Assembly (NCBI RefSeq): GCF_022095675.1
Contig: NZ_JAHYSG010000196.1
Location: forward strand, 1 to 12,189
Reading direction: 5' to 3'
From: Dactylosporangium sp. AC04546
GTDB lineage: Bacteria > Actinomycetota > Actinomycetes > Mycobacteriales > Micromonosporaceae
DNA: 12,189 bases
Numbering within the stretch: position 1 is the stretch's first letter; every line of letters begins with the position of its first letter. Under the pieces are notes generated by a model. It worked only from the letters and a program-made list of their open reading frames with translations. It was not told where the DNA came from and made no database searches. This document shows, in pieces, positions 1 to 5,344 of the stretch. Position numbers and translations under genes: made by a program.

Positions 1-137
1 CGGGCCGCGCCGGGCCGCGCCGGGCCGCGCCGGGCCGCGCCGGGCCGCGCCGGGCCGCGCCGGGCCGCGCCGGGCCGCGCCGGGCCGCGCCGGGCCGCGC
101 CGGGCCGCGCCGGGCCGCGCCGGGCCGCGCCGGGCCG
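1..137. repeat. Tandem array of a 10-bp all-G/C unit, about 13.7 copies
   Basis: The unit CGGGCCGCGC repeats without a mismatch from the first base to 137, where the last partial copy breaks into unrelated sequence. The array is cut by the window edge, so its full length is unknown. The 10-bp period is close to one helical turn, and each copy holds self-complementary GC words (GGCC, GCGC), so single strands could fold. All six frames are free of stops inside the array because the unit has no A or T. It could therefore be the tail of a repetitive coding region entering from the left, or a non-coding minisatellite. No start codon is present in it. Confidence 0.95.
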
Positions 138-144
138 ACCATCT

Positions 145-302
145 CGTGATCACGAAGACCTGTTGCACCGCCGGTGATCCTCAGGCCTGTGCCAGCCCGG
201 ATTCCGCCATGATCGCGAAGAGTTCTGGCACCCTGGGCGACCACAACTCTTCGCGATCATGGCGTTCAAGGCCCACAAGTCTTCGTGCTGACGGAGATCA
301 CG
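145..302. repeat. Outer imperfect inverted repeat enclosing an inner palindrome
   Basis: CACGAAGAC at 151-159 is the reverse complement of 279-287, and CGTGATC at 145-151 is the reverse complement of 296-302. On the left the two words overlap into CGTGATCACGAAGAC, while on the right they are separated by eight bases, so the outer arms match with an indel. The left arm also contains the 10-bp palindrome CGTGATCACG (145-154). Together with the inner repeat at 205-264 this makes a nested symmetric element filling the gap before the first gene. It looks like a dispersed intergenic repeat rather than a gene-specific operator, but that is inference. Confidence 0.6.
205..264. repeat. Perfect 20-bp inverted repeat with a 20-base loop
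   Basis: The left arm 205-224 and right arm 245-264 are exact reverse complements, with core CCATGATCGCGAAGAGTT on the left. The loop is 225-244. There is no T tract after it and no gene ends immediately before it within the window, so it is not clearly a terminator. The arm sequence resembles short repeats scattered through intergenic regions of some Micromonosporaceae genomes. That resemblance is from memory and was not searched. Confidence 0.85.
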
Positions 303-320
303 CGCCCGCTGATTGATCTA

Positions 321-369
321 TACACGCTCGGCTACACAGCGTTAGGCTATGGCTCCTGTACTGAGGAGG
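321..369 (+). promoter_or_regulatory. Possible promoter -10 and ribosome binding site for the PPOX gene
   Basis: TAGGCT at 343-348 fits the TANNNT pattern of an actinobacterial -10 element and lies 26 bases before the start codon. The -35 region around 321-326 (TACACG) is poor, so the promoter is weakly supported. GAGGAGG at 363-369 is a strong Shine-Dalgarno sequence four bases before the ATG and fixes the start at 374. Confidence 0.35.
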
Positions 370-373
370 CTCC

Positions 374-847
374 ATGGCTGACGTCCGCGAGCTGCTGATC
401 GCTTACGTTCGCGAGGCCAAGGTGATGCAACTGTCCACGCTCGACGAGGACGGTGCCCCGTACGTGAACAACCTGTGGTTCGCGAGTGCCTTCGGGCCCG
501 ATCGGCTGTACTTCATCTCGCGGCCGACCCGGGTCCACAGCGAGAACATCCGGGCCCGCCCCCGCGTCGCCGGGGCCGTCCTGTCGATCGAGCTCGTCGA
601 TCCCAGTCACCCCGTTCGCGGCGTCACGTTCGCCGGCACGGCCGCCGAGCTGCCGACCATGGGCATCGACGAGGCTGTCGCCGTGTACGCGGGGCGGTGG
701 CCGACGACCGCGCGGGCGATCGATCCGGAACGCCTCGCCAGCGGCGCGGCGCACCATCGGGTCTACGAGGTGACGGTGACGTCGTGGACGCTGTACGACG
801 AAGAGCACTTCCGCGCCGACCCGCGGCAGCCGGTCGAGGCCCGCTGA
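374..847 (+). CDS. Pyridoxamine 5'-phosphate oxidase (PPOX) family flavin-binding protein
   Basis: This 157-residue protein looks like a single-domain member of the FMN- or F420-binding split beta-barrel family. The N-terminal helix (about residues 1-15) leads into a first hairpin, KVMQLSTLDEDGAPYVNNLWF (residues 16-36), whose V-x-L-S-T-x-D-x-D-G-x-P pattern is typical of the family. A second strand (LYFISR, 45-50) is followed by THS-like cofactor-contact residues (R53, H55, S56) and a helix with N58 and R60. Family members reduce or oxidise small substrates or act as flavin reductases. The actual substrate is unknown. The ATG is supported by a strong ribosome binding site. The gene converges on the neighbouring leftward operon with only seven bases between stop codons, so it is probably not part of that operon. 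A link to the catabolic genes is possible but not shown. Confidence 0.85.
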   Translation: MADVRELLIAYVREAKVMQLSTLDEDGAPYVNNLWFASAFGPDRLYFISRPTRVHSENIRARPRVAGAVLSIELVDPSHPVRGVTFAGTAAELPTMGIDEAVAVYAGRWPTTARAIDPERLASGAAHHRVYEVTVTSWTLYDEEHFRADPRQPVEAR

Positions 848-854
848 CCCGGGA

Positions 855-1316
855 TCACGGGCGGCTCGCGACCGCCGGATTGGCGCCCGGCTGCACGTCC
901 ATGTCGAGCACGGCGGGGTTGCCGTCGAACCAGACGGCCGTGCCCCGCCTGGCGCTGATCAGCCAGCGGCCGTCCACCCGGGTCAGCTCGTCGTCGACCC
1001 AGCCGCCGATCAGGAACAGCGAGCGCGGGGCCAGGGCGTTGCGGCAGTGCTGGGCCTGGTAGTAGCTGTGTGCGGTGGCGCGGTCGCCGTCCACCTGGAC
1101 CGTGACCGAGCTGAAGACGTGGTGCGTCGCGTCCAGGCCGGCCAGCACCACCTTGGCCTTGTCACGGTAGTGGGCCGGCGTCGGGTAACGGCCGGCCACG
1201 CTCATCACGATCGCCGCGTCCGGTGTGAAGCAGGAGTCGAGCAGGTCCCAGTTCCGGGTGTCGATGGCGATCGCGTAGCGGTACAGGAGCTGCTCGATCT
1301 CATGAGCGTCGGTCAC
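855..1316 (-). CDS. SnoaL/NTF2-like domain protein (first copy)
   Basis: This 153-residue protein carries a SnoaL-like cone fold (SnoaL_4 type). Residues 5-33 show the usual first helix pair, with E-I-E-x-L-L-Y-R-Y and D19-x-R-x-W-x-x-L-x-x-x-F-x-x-D33. A THHVF segment at 64-68 is a common pocket-lining motif in the family. Members include polyketide cyclases, dehydratases, ketosteroid-isomerase-like enzymes and small subunits of ring-hydroxylating systems, so the reaction cannot be assigned. The GTG start overlaps the stop of the upstream alcohol dehydrogenase gene as GTGA, a translational-coupling arrangement seen at the other junction of this operon as well. A long leftward reading frame runs through this region in another phase, but the residues after the GTG form the recognisable domain. 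It is the last gene of a three-gene leftward operon. Confidence 0.85.
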   Translation of the reverse strand: MTDAHEIEQLLYRYAIAIDTRNWDLLDSCFTPDAAIVMSVAGRYPTPAHYRDKAKVVLAGLDATHHVFSSVTVQVDGDRATAHSYYQAQHCRNALAPRSLFLIGGWVDDELTRVDGRWLISARRGTAVWFDGNPAVLDMDVQPGANPAVASRP

Positions 1317-2416
1317 GACAGGCCCTCCAGCGGGGAGAAGACGGCGTGCAGGGGCGGGCGGCGGCCGGCGTCGCCGGACATGGTCAGCAGCAGGTCGGCC
1401 ACCGAGTCGAAGCCGGCCACCGTGCGGTCGATCCGCTCGTACGGGAAGCGGCGCTCGCCCAGCAGGCGCAGCGCGGCCGCCGGGGCGGACGTCGAGACCC
1501 CGCGGACGCCGGTCAGGCGCAGCTCGCGGGTCGTGATGAGGTCGGGGCGGCACACCGCCGTGGCGTCGTCGCCGCGGCTGCCCGCGTAGACGACCCTTCC
1601 CCGCAGCGCCGCCAGCTCCATGGCCTGGCCGAACGCGGCCGGGGCGTGGGCGGTGATGTCGACGACCACGTCGGCGAGGCGGCCCGCCGCCGAACGCAGG
1701 GCCTCGACCGGATCGTCTCGGGTCACGTCGACGGTCAGGTCGGCGCCCAGCGCGCGGGCCGTCGCCAGGCGCTCGGTGTCGTGCGGTCCGGCGCCGGTCA
1801 CGAGGACGAACGCCGCGCCGGCCGCCTTCGCCGCGGCGGCGGCGCAGATGCCGCGGATGCCCGGGCCGAGGATCGCCACCACCTCGCCCGCCCGCAGGGC
1901 CGGCACCTCGACGGCCCACGTGACCGCGCCCGCGAGGGGGTTGAACAGGGTCGCCGACACCGCGTCCACCGAATCGGGCACGCGGTGGACGACCGACTCG
2001 GCAGCCAGGTAGTGGTGGGTGGCGTAGCCGCCCCACAGGCTCGGGGGTACCGACGTGGGCACCATCCCGTAAGAGGTCATGGGTCCGAAATGGACGCAGT
2101 TGGCGAGGTCGCCGGCGGTGCACCGGTCGCACGCGCGGCAGGCCCGCCGGTTGCTCACCGCCACCCGGTCACCCTCCCGCACGCCCCATCGCTCGGCGGC
2201 GGCCGGGCCGATGCGGTCGATGACGCCGACCGTCTCGTGGCCCGGGACGAAGCCGAGCGGCCAGCGCATCCGGCCGGTGAAGACCTCGTGGTCGCTGCCG
2301 CACATGCCGCAGGCCTCGACCCGCAGCAGCGCGTCGTCGTCGCCGAGTGGCGGGTTGGGGAACTCCCGGCGTTCGAGCCTGCCGTAGTCGGTGAGGACCA
2401 GCGCGGTCGGCTTCAC
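1313..2416 (-). CDS. Zinc-dependent alcohol dehydrogenase (MDR superfamily)
   Basis: This 367-residue protein is a full-length medium-chain dehydrogenase that oxidises an alcohol to a carbonyl (or the reverse) with NAD(P). The N-terminal GroES-like domain has the catalytic zinc ligands C39 (in C-G-M-C-G-S-D), H60 and E61 (in P-G-H-E). The structural zinc site is complete: C93, C96, C99 and C107, spaced C-x2-C-x2-C-x7-C. The Rossmann domain starts near residue 178 with a G-P-G-I-R-G nucleotide-binding loop (183-188). Two consecutive GTG codons are available at 2419 and 2416. The second forms a GTGA overlap with the stop of the upstream gene and is preferred. Its position between the AhpD-like and SnoaL-like genes suggests it oxidises a hydroxylated intermediate, possibly the product of the P450 encoded in the next unit. 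That link is inference. Confidence 0.92.
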   Translation of the reverse strand: MKPTALVLTDYGRLERREFPNPPLGDDDALLRVEACGMCGSDHEVFTGRMRWPLGFVPGHETVGVIDRIGPAAAERWGVREGDRVAVSNRRACRACDRCTAGDLANCVHFGPMTSYGMVPTSVPPSLWGGYATHHYLAAESVVHRVPDSVDAVSATLFNPLAGAVTWAVEVPALRAGEVVAILGPGIRGICAAAAAKAAGAAFVLVTGAGPHDTERLATARALGADLTVDVTRDDPVEALRSAAGRLADVVVDITAHAPAAFGQAMELAALRGRVVYAGSRGDDATAVCRPDLITTRELRLTGVRGVSTSAPAAALRLLGERRFPYERIDRTVAGFDSVADLLLTMSGDAGRRPPLHAVFSPLEGLS

Positions 2417-2991
2417 CACGCGATGGCCTCGCCGCCCCAGGGCGTCAGGATGCCCTGGGTGTCCTTGAACCGCTCCGGCAGGTGCTCGACGTTCATCCAG
2501 GTGGCGTTGAGCCGGCCGAAGCCGATGGTGCGGGCGCAGCGCAGGCCGAGCTCGACGATCTCGCCCTCGTCGAAGTGCTGGCGCAGCTCGTCGTAGACGC
2601 GCTCGTCGATGCGCAGGTGGTCGGTCGCGAGGAGGTCGGCGAAGCGCAGCGCGGCCCGCTCGGCGGGGGTCAGGTCGGGCGCCTCGGCCGGCTTGGCGAG
2701 CGAGCAGACGAGGTCCTCGTCGACCCCGGCGTCGATGCCCGACTGGTACCGCACGGCCATGCAGCTGCGGCACTGGTTGTGGAACGCGAGCCGGATGCGG
2801 ATCAGCTCGACGAGCCGGGGCGGGAGGGTGCCCTCGTCGGCGAGCGCCTGACGGTAGGCGTCGTTGACGGCGGCGGCGATCTTCGGGCGGTGGGCGAGGA
2901 TCGAGGCGTGGACCTGCTCGATCTGCTCGCGCTGGGTGGCGGTGGCGGTGTCGATGACGGCGTGGCCGGCCGCGGGCCGGATTCGGGCCAT
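2413..2991 (-). CDS. Carboxymuconolactone decarboxylase family / AhpD-like protein
   Basis: This 192-residue, all-helical protein belongs to the CMD/AhpD family. The redox pair C74-R-S-C77 sits at the start of the core helix, and E62 lies twelve residues before C74, as in AhpD. The histidine that normally follows the second cysteine by four residues is replaced by arginine (R81), so a classical alkylhydroperoxidase proton relay is incomplete. Family roles include peroxide reduction and lactone decarboxylation; neither is proved here. The ATG is preceded by GGAAGGA eight bases upstream on its strand. It is the first gene of the leftward operon and faces the IclR regulator across an 80-bp gap with palindromic sites. 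The genes downstream overlap it and each other by four bases. Confidence 0.88.
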   Translation of the reverse strand: MARIRPAAGHAVIDTATATQREQIEQVHASILAHRPKIAAAVNDAYRQALADEGTLPPRLVELIRIRLAFHNQCRSCMAVRYQSGIDAGVDEDLVCSLAKPAEAPDLTPAERAALRFADLLATDHLRIDERVYDELRQHFDEGEIVELGLRCARTIGFGRLNATWMNVEHLPERFKDTQGILTPWGGEAIAW

Positions 2992-3010
2992 GGCGGGGGT
3001 CCTTCCAGGG

Positions 3011-3048
3011 GTATCGCTCAGTGATATAGGGTATCGAAGAACCGATAC
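3011..3048. promoter_or_regulatory. Likely operator pair between IclR regulator 1 and the divergent operon
   Basis: GTATCGAAGAACCGATAC at 3031-3048 is a perfect 6-bp inverted repeat around a six-base spacer. Twenty bases upstream, TATCGCTCAGTGATA (3012-3026) is a second, near-perfect palindrome that starts with the same GTATCG word (3011-3016). Two related sites two helical turns apart, in the only gap between a regulator and its divergent operon, are what an IclR-type autoregulator would be expected to bind. The TATATC word on the minus strand lies between them and may be part of the operon promoter, but I see no convincing -35/-10 pair on either strand. Confidence 0.6.
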
Positions 3049-3071
3049 GACGACGGTAGAGAGGGCCGATC

Positions 3072-3914
3072 GTGGCTGTCAAGACGATCGACGTGGTCAG
3101 CCGTGCCCTGGCGGTGCTGGAGCAGGTGTCGCTGCAGCAGCCGGCCAGCCTGGGCGCGCTGGCGCGCGAGCTCGACCTGGACAAGAGCGCGGTGCAGCGG
3201 ATCGTCGCCACGCTGCACGCGGAGGGCTGGATTCGGCCCGACGCGGGCGGTCAGGGCTGGTCTCTCACCGGGCGGGCGCTGGCGGTGGGCGGGCGGTTCG
3301 CGGCGGCGGAGGACCTGCGGGCCCGTGCCCGGCGGGTGCTGCGCGAGGTCCACGCGGCGACGGGGGAGACGGTGTGGCTGGCCGTGGCCGACGGCGGCAG
3401 CCTCATCGTGGTGGACGAGATCGCCAGCACGCACGTGCTCCGGGTGACGTTCCCGATCGGCTACACGGGCCCGTTCGGCCCGGACACGGCAGGCGGCGTG
3501 GCGATCCTGGCCCAGGACCCGGACGCCGCGTCCAGCCACAGCGCCGCGGCGAGCCACAGCGCCGCGGCGAGCCACAGCGCCGCGGTCACCCACAACGGCG
3601 CGGGTGGGCACGACGGCACGGCCGACCACAACGGCGCGGGTGGGCACCGCGGCGCGGCGAGCCACGACGGTCCCGCCGGGCTGTCGCCCGAGGTTCGCGG
3701 GCGGCTGGCGGAGGCGCGCCGGGACGGCTTCGCGGTCCAGATGGCCGGCGAGGTGCCGCTGTGGGCGGCCGCGGTCGCCCTGCCCCGGGAGGCCGGTGCC
3801 CTCCCTGCGGCGGTCGTCATCGGCGTGCCACAGAGCCGGGGCGGCGAGCCGGAGCTGCGCCGCCTCGGCGCGGTGCTGGCCGAGGCGGTCCGGACCGCCT
3901 ACGCGGGGGCCTGA
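3072..3914 (+). CDS. IclR-family transcriptional regulator 1, with hexapeptide repeat insert
   Basis: This 280-residue regulator is about 40 residues longer than its neighbour-unit paralogue. The N-terminal winged helix-turn-helix spans about residues 5-65 (helices around 26-48, with L-A-R-E-L-D-L-D-K-S-A-V-Q-R-I). The IclR effector domain follows, with G-E-T-V-W-L-A and V-T-F-P-I-G-Y-T. Between G-V-A-I-L-A and the later L-A-E-A-R-R-D-G-F-A segment, the usual helical stretch is replaced by eight hexapeptide repeats (155-202) rich in His, Ala, Gly and Ser. The C-terminal strand V-V-I-G-V-P-Q is normal, so the gene is open and not broken. Start is GTG, with AGAGAGG six bases upstream. It probably controls the divergent operon and itself through the palindromes at 3011-3048. 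Its 3' end overlaps the converging SnoaL-like gene by 16 bases. Confidence 0.92.
   Translation: MAVKTIDVVSRALAVLEQVSLQQPASLGALARELDLDKSAVQRIVATLHAEGWIRPDAGGQGWSLTGRALAVGGRFAAAEDLRARARRVLREVHAATGETVWLAVADGGSLIVVDEIASTHVLRVTFPIGYTGPFGPDTAGGVAILAQDPDAASSHSAAASHSAAASHSAAVTHNGAGGHDGTADHNGAGGHRGAASHDGPAGLSPEVRGRLAEARRDGFAVQMAGEVPLWAAAVALPREAGALPAAVVIGVPQSRGGEPELRRLGAVLAEAVRTAYAGA
3534..3677 (+). repeat. In-frame minisatellite of eight 18-bp units inside the IclR gene
   Basis: Eight consecutive 18-bp units begin at 3534, 3552, 3570, 3588, 3606, 3624, 3642 and 3660. Units 1 and 2 are identical and unit 3 differs only in its last codon; units 4-8 have diverged. The encoded hexapeptides are SHSAAA, SHSAAA, SHSAAV, THNGAG, GHDGTA, DHNGAG, GHRGAA and SHDGPA, so His is invariant at position 2 and small residues dominate elsewhere. 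The array is a multiple of three throughout and leaves the frame intact. The near-identity at the 5' end suggests recent duplication by slippage. Confidence 0.95.
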
Positions 3915-4291
3915 CCGAGCGGCCGGTCCTCGGTCCAGTCGACGATCAGCACCCGCTCGGCGAACCGCCACCCCTCGTCGGTCTCGGCGTAGCGGTCCTG
4001 GTAGCGGATCGACATCACGAAGACGCGGTCGTCGTAGAGGTGGTAGGCCATGCAATACACCTCGCCGCGGTCGCCGTCCACGAGGTGGTTGCCGACGAAG
4101 TGGGTGGTCACGCGATATCGGGACAGGGCCGCGATCCGCTCGGCGATCGCGGCCCGGCCGCGCACGTCCAGGTCGGGCTCGCGGGCCAGGCGCCCGTCCG
4201 GGGTGAACAGGGCGGCGACGCCGGCCGCGTCGCGGCGGTCGCAGCCGCGGGCATACTCCAGCGCCAGCCGGCGCACCGCCTCAGAGTCCAT
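3899..4291 (-). CDS. SnoaL/NTF2-like domain protein (second copy)
   Basis: This 130-residue protein has the SnoaL-like pattern again: an N-terminal helix pair ending in D18-R-R-D-x-x-x-V-A-A-L-F-x-x-D32, a T-T-H-F-V-G-N-H strand (62-69), then strands containing Y-C-M-A-Y and a final V-D-W-T-E-D. It is shorter than the copy at 855-1316 and only distantly similar to it. Such proteins act as isomerases, dehydratases, cyclases or epoxide hydrolases, or have no catalytic role; nothing here decides between these. The ATG lies within the 3' end of the upstream LLM oxidoreductase gene (11-base overlap), so the two are probably translationally coupled. It is the last gene of the P450 operon, and its TAG stop overlaps the 3' end of the converging IclR gene. 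Confidence 0.83.
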   Translation of the reverse strand: MDSEAVRRLALEYARGCDRRDAAGVAALFTPDGRLAREPDLDVRGRAAIAERIAALSRYRVTTHFVGNHLVDGDRGEVYCMAYHLYDDRVFVMSIRYQDRYAETDEGWRFAERVLIVDWTEDRPLGQAPA

Positions 4292-5147
4292 GCTCGATCG
4301 CGATCCTCTCCATCTCGGCCCGGATCTCCGGCAGCCCCAGGGAGCGGCACGACAGCACGAGGCGGTCGACGCCGGCAGCCGTGGCGCGCCGGACGAACGC
4401 AGGGTCGGTCGCCGTCAGTGACACGGTCAACGTCACCTCGATCGCATCCGGGTCCCGCCCAGCCAACGTAGCGTGCCGGCGTACCACCCCGGTCAGCTCC
4501 GGCAGGACGGAGAGGTCGACGCCGAGCGGGTGGAACCCGTCGCCGAGCCGGCCGGCCCGCCGGGCCGCCGCCTCGCTGTGCCCGCCGACGTGGATCGGCA
4601 CCCCGCCCGGCTGGACCGGCTTGGGGAAGCAGCGCGCGCCGCGGAATGCGAAGAACTCGCCGGCGAAGTCGCTGGGGTCGGTGCCCCACAGCGTCCGCAG
4701 CACGCGGATCGCCTCGTCGGTGCGCCGGCCGCGCGAGGAGTAGTCGACGCCGAGCGCCGCCATCTCCTCGCGCATCCAGCCGACGCCGACGCCGATCCGC
4801 AGGCGGCCGCCCGACAGGACGTCCATCGTGGCGAGCCGCTTGGCCAGCTGCACCGGATGGTGCTCCGGCAGGATGAGCACGCTGGTGGCCAGGCGCAGCC
4901 GCTCCGTGCGGGCCGCGACGTGGCCCAGCACGGCGAGCGGGTCGGGGAACGGGGTGTCGTCGGGCAGCCCGATGTCGCCGTCGGGCGTGTAGTGGTGCAG
5001 CCGTTCGTAGTCGGACACGACGACGATGTGCTCGGACAGGTACAGCGACTCGAAGCCGAGCCGGTCAGCGGTCTCCGCCAGCTCGGTCATGAACCGCGGG
5101 TCGGCCGGGGCGCCGCGGTCGTACGGCGGGGCGACGGCGAACTTCAT
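4281..5147 (-). CDS. LLM class F420-dependent oxidoreductase
   Basis: This 288-residue protein is a luciferase-like monooxygenase superfamily TIM barrel of the F420-dependent type common in actinobacteria. Recognisable parts are the N-terminal strand M-K-F-A-V-A, the F-E-S-L-Y-L-S-E-H-I segment (about 32-41), L-A-T-S-V-L-I-L-P-E-H-H-P-V-Q-L-A-K-x-L-A-T-M-D (about 91-113) and S-G-G-R-L-R-I-G-V-G-V-G-W immediately after it, followed by P-V-Q-P-G-G-V-P-I-H-V-G-G. Members move hydride between F420H2 (or FMNH2) and an organic substrate; the substrate here is unknown. The ATG overlaps the stop of the ferredoxin gene as ATGA, and the reading frame upstream of that ATG shows no family similarity. Cofactor choice, F420 or FMN, cannot be settled from sequence by eye. 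Confidence 0.88.
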   Translation of the reverse strand: MKFAVAPPYDRGAPADPRFMTELAETADRLGFESLYLSEHIVVVSDYERLHHYTPDGDIGLPDDTPFPDPLAVLGHVAARTERLRLATSVLILPEHHPVQLAKRLATMDVLSGGRLRIGVGVGWMREEMAALGVDYSSRGRRTDEAIRVLRTLWGTDPSDFAGEFFAFRGARCFPKPVQPGGVPIHVGGHSEAAARRAGRLGDGFHPLGVDLSVLPELTGVVRRHATLAGRDPDAIEVTLTVSLTATDPAFVRRATAAGVDRLVLSCRSLGLPEIRAEMERIAIEHGL

Positions 5148-5344
5148 GCCGGCACCAGCCGCAGCGCGGTCTTCGGGCACGCCTCGACCGCGCGCCGGGC
5201 GGCGTCGAGCAGCTCCGGCGGTACCACTGGAGCCAGAATGACCAGCTCGTCGTCGGTCTCGTCGAGGCGGAACAGGTCGGGGGCGGTCTCGGCACATGTG
5301 CCGTAGAGGTCGCACCGGGCCCGGTCCACCTCAATCCCGCTCAT
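5144..5344 (-). CDS. Small P450-associated ferredoxin (CxxYxxC type)
   Basis: This 66-residue acidic protein has the three-cysteine pattern C11-x5-C17 ... C56-P57 of the ferredoxins that feed electrons to bacterial P450s. The position that is cysteine in 4Fe-4S proteins is tyrosine here (Y14), giving C-x2-Y-x2-C, so a 3Fe-4S cluster is likely. Its start lies inside the end of the P450 gene (14-base overlap), with GGTGGAG upstream, and its stop overlaps the start of the LLM oxidoreductase gene as ATGA. This ties it to the P450 both physically and functionally. No ferredoxin reductase gene lies in the window, so the electron source must be encoded elsewhere. Confidence 0.92.
   Translation of the reverse strand: MSGIEVDRARCDLYGTCAETAPDLFRLDETDDELVILAPVVPPELLDAARRAVEACPKTALRLVPA

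Noticed and set aside
188..190. A switch residue defect in the LivF-type ATPase (residues given; EQN in place of histidine)
   Set aside because: E-Q-N at this position is the usual state in LivF proteins, so it does not mark a broken ATPase.
205..264. The 20-bp palindrome as a rho-independent terminator
   Set aside because: No gene end is visible just before it, the loop is long at 20 bases, and no T tract follows either arm.
2..316. An open frame running from the left edge through the 10-bp array and the inverted repeats to a TGA at 314-316
   Set aside because: It has no start in the array, crosses strong non-coding palindromes, and its translation after the array looks like no protein family. 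It is open mainly because the array has no A or T.
855..2132. A long minus-strand frame reaching upstream of the first SnoaL-like gene
   Set aside because: Only the last 153 residues, after the GTG at 1316, form a recognisable domain. The upstream part is an Arg/Gly/Pro-rich shadow of the alcohol dehydrogenase gene in another frame.
3534..3677. The 18-bp repeats as a CRISPR array
   Set aside because: The units are contiguous with no spacers, keep the reading frame of the IclR gene, and lie inside its coding sequence.
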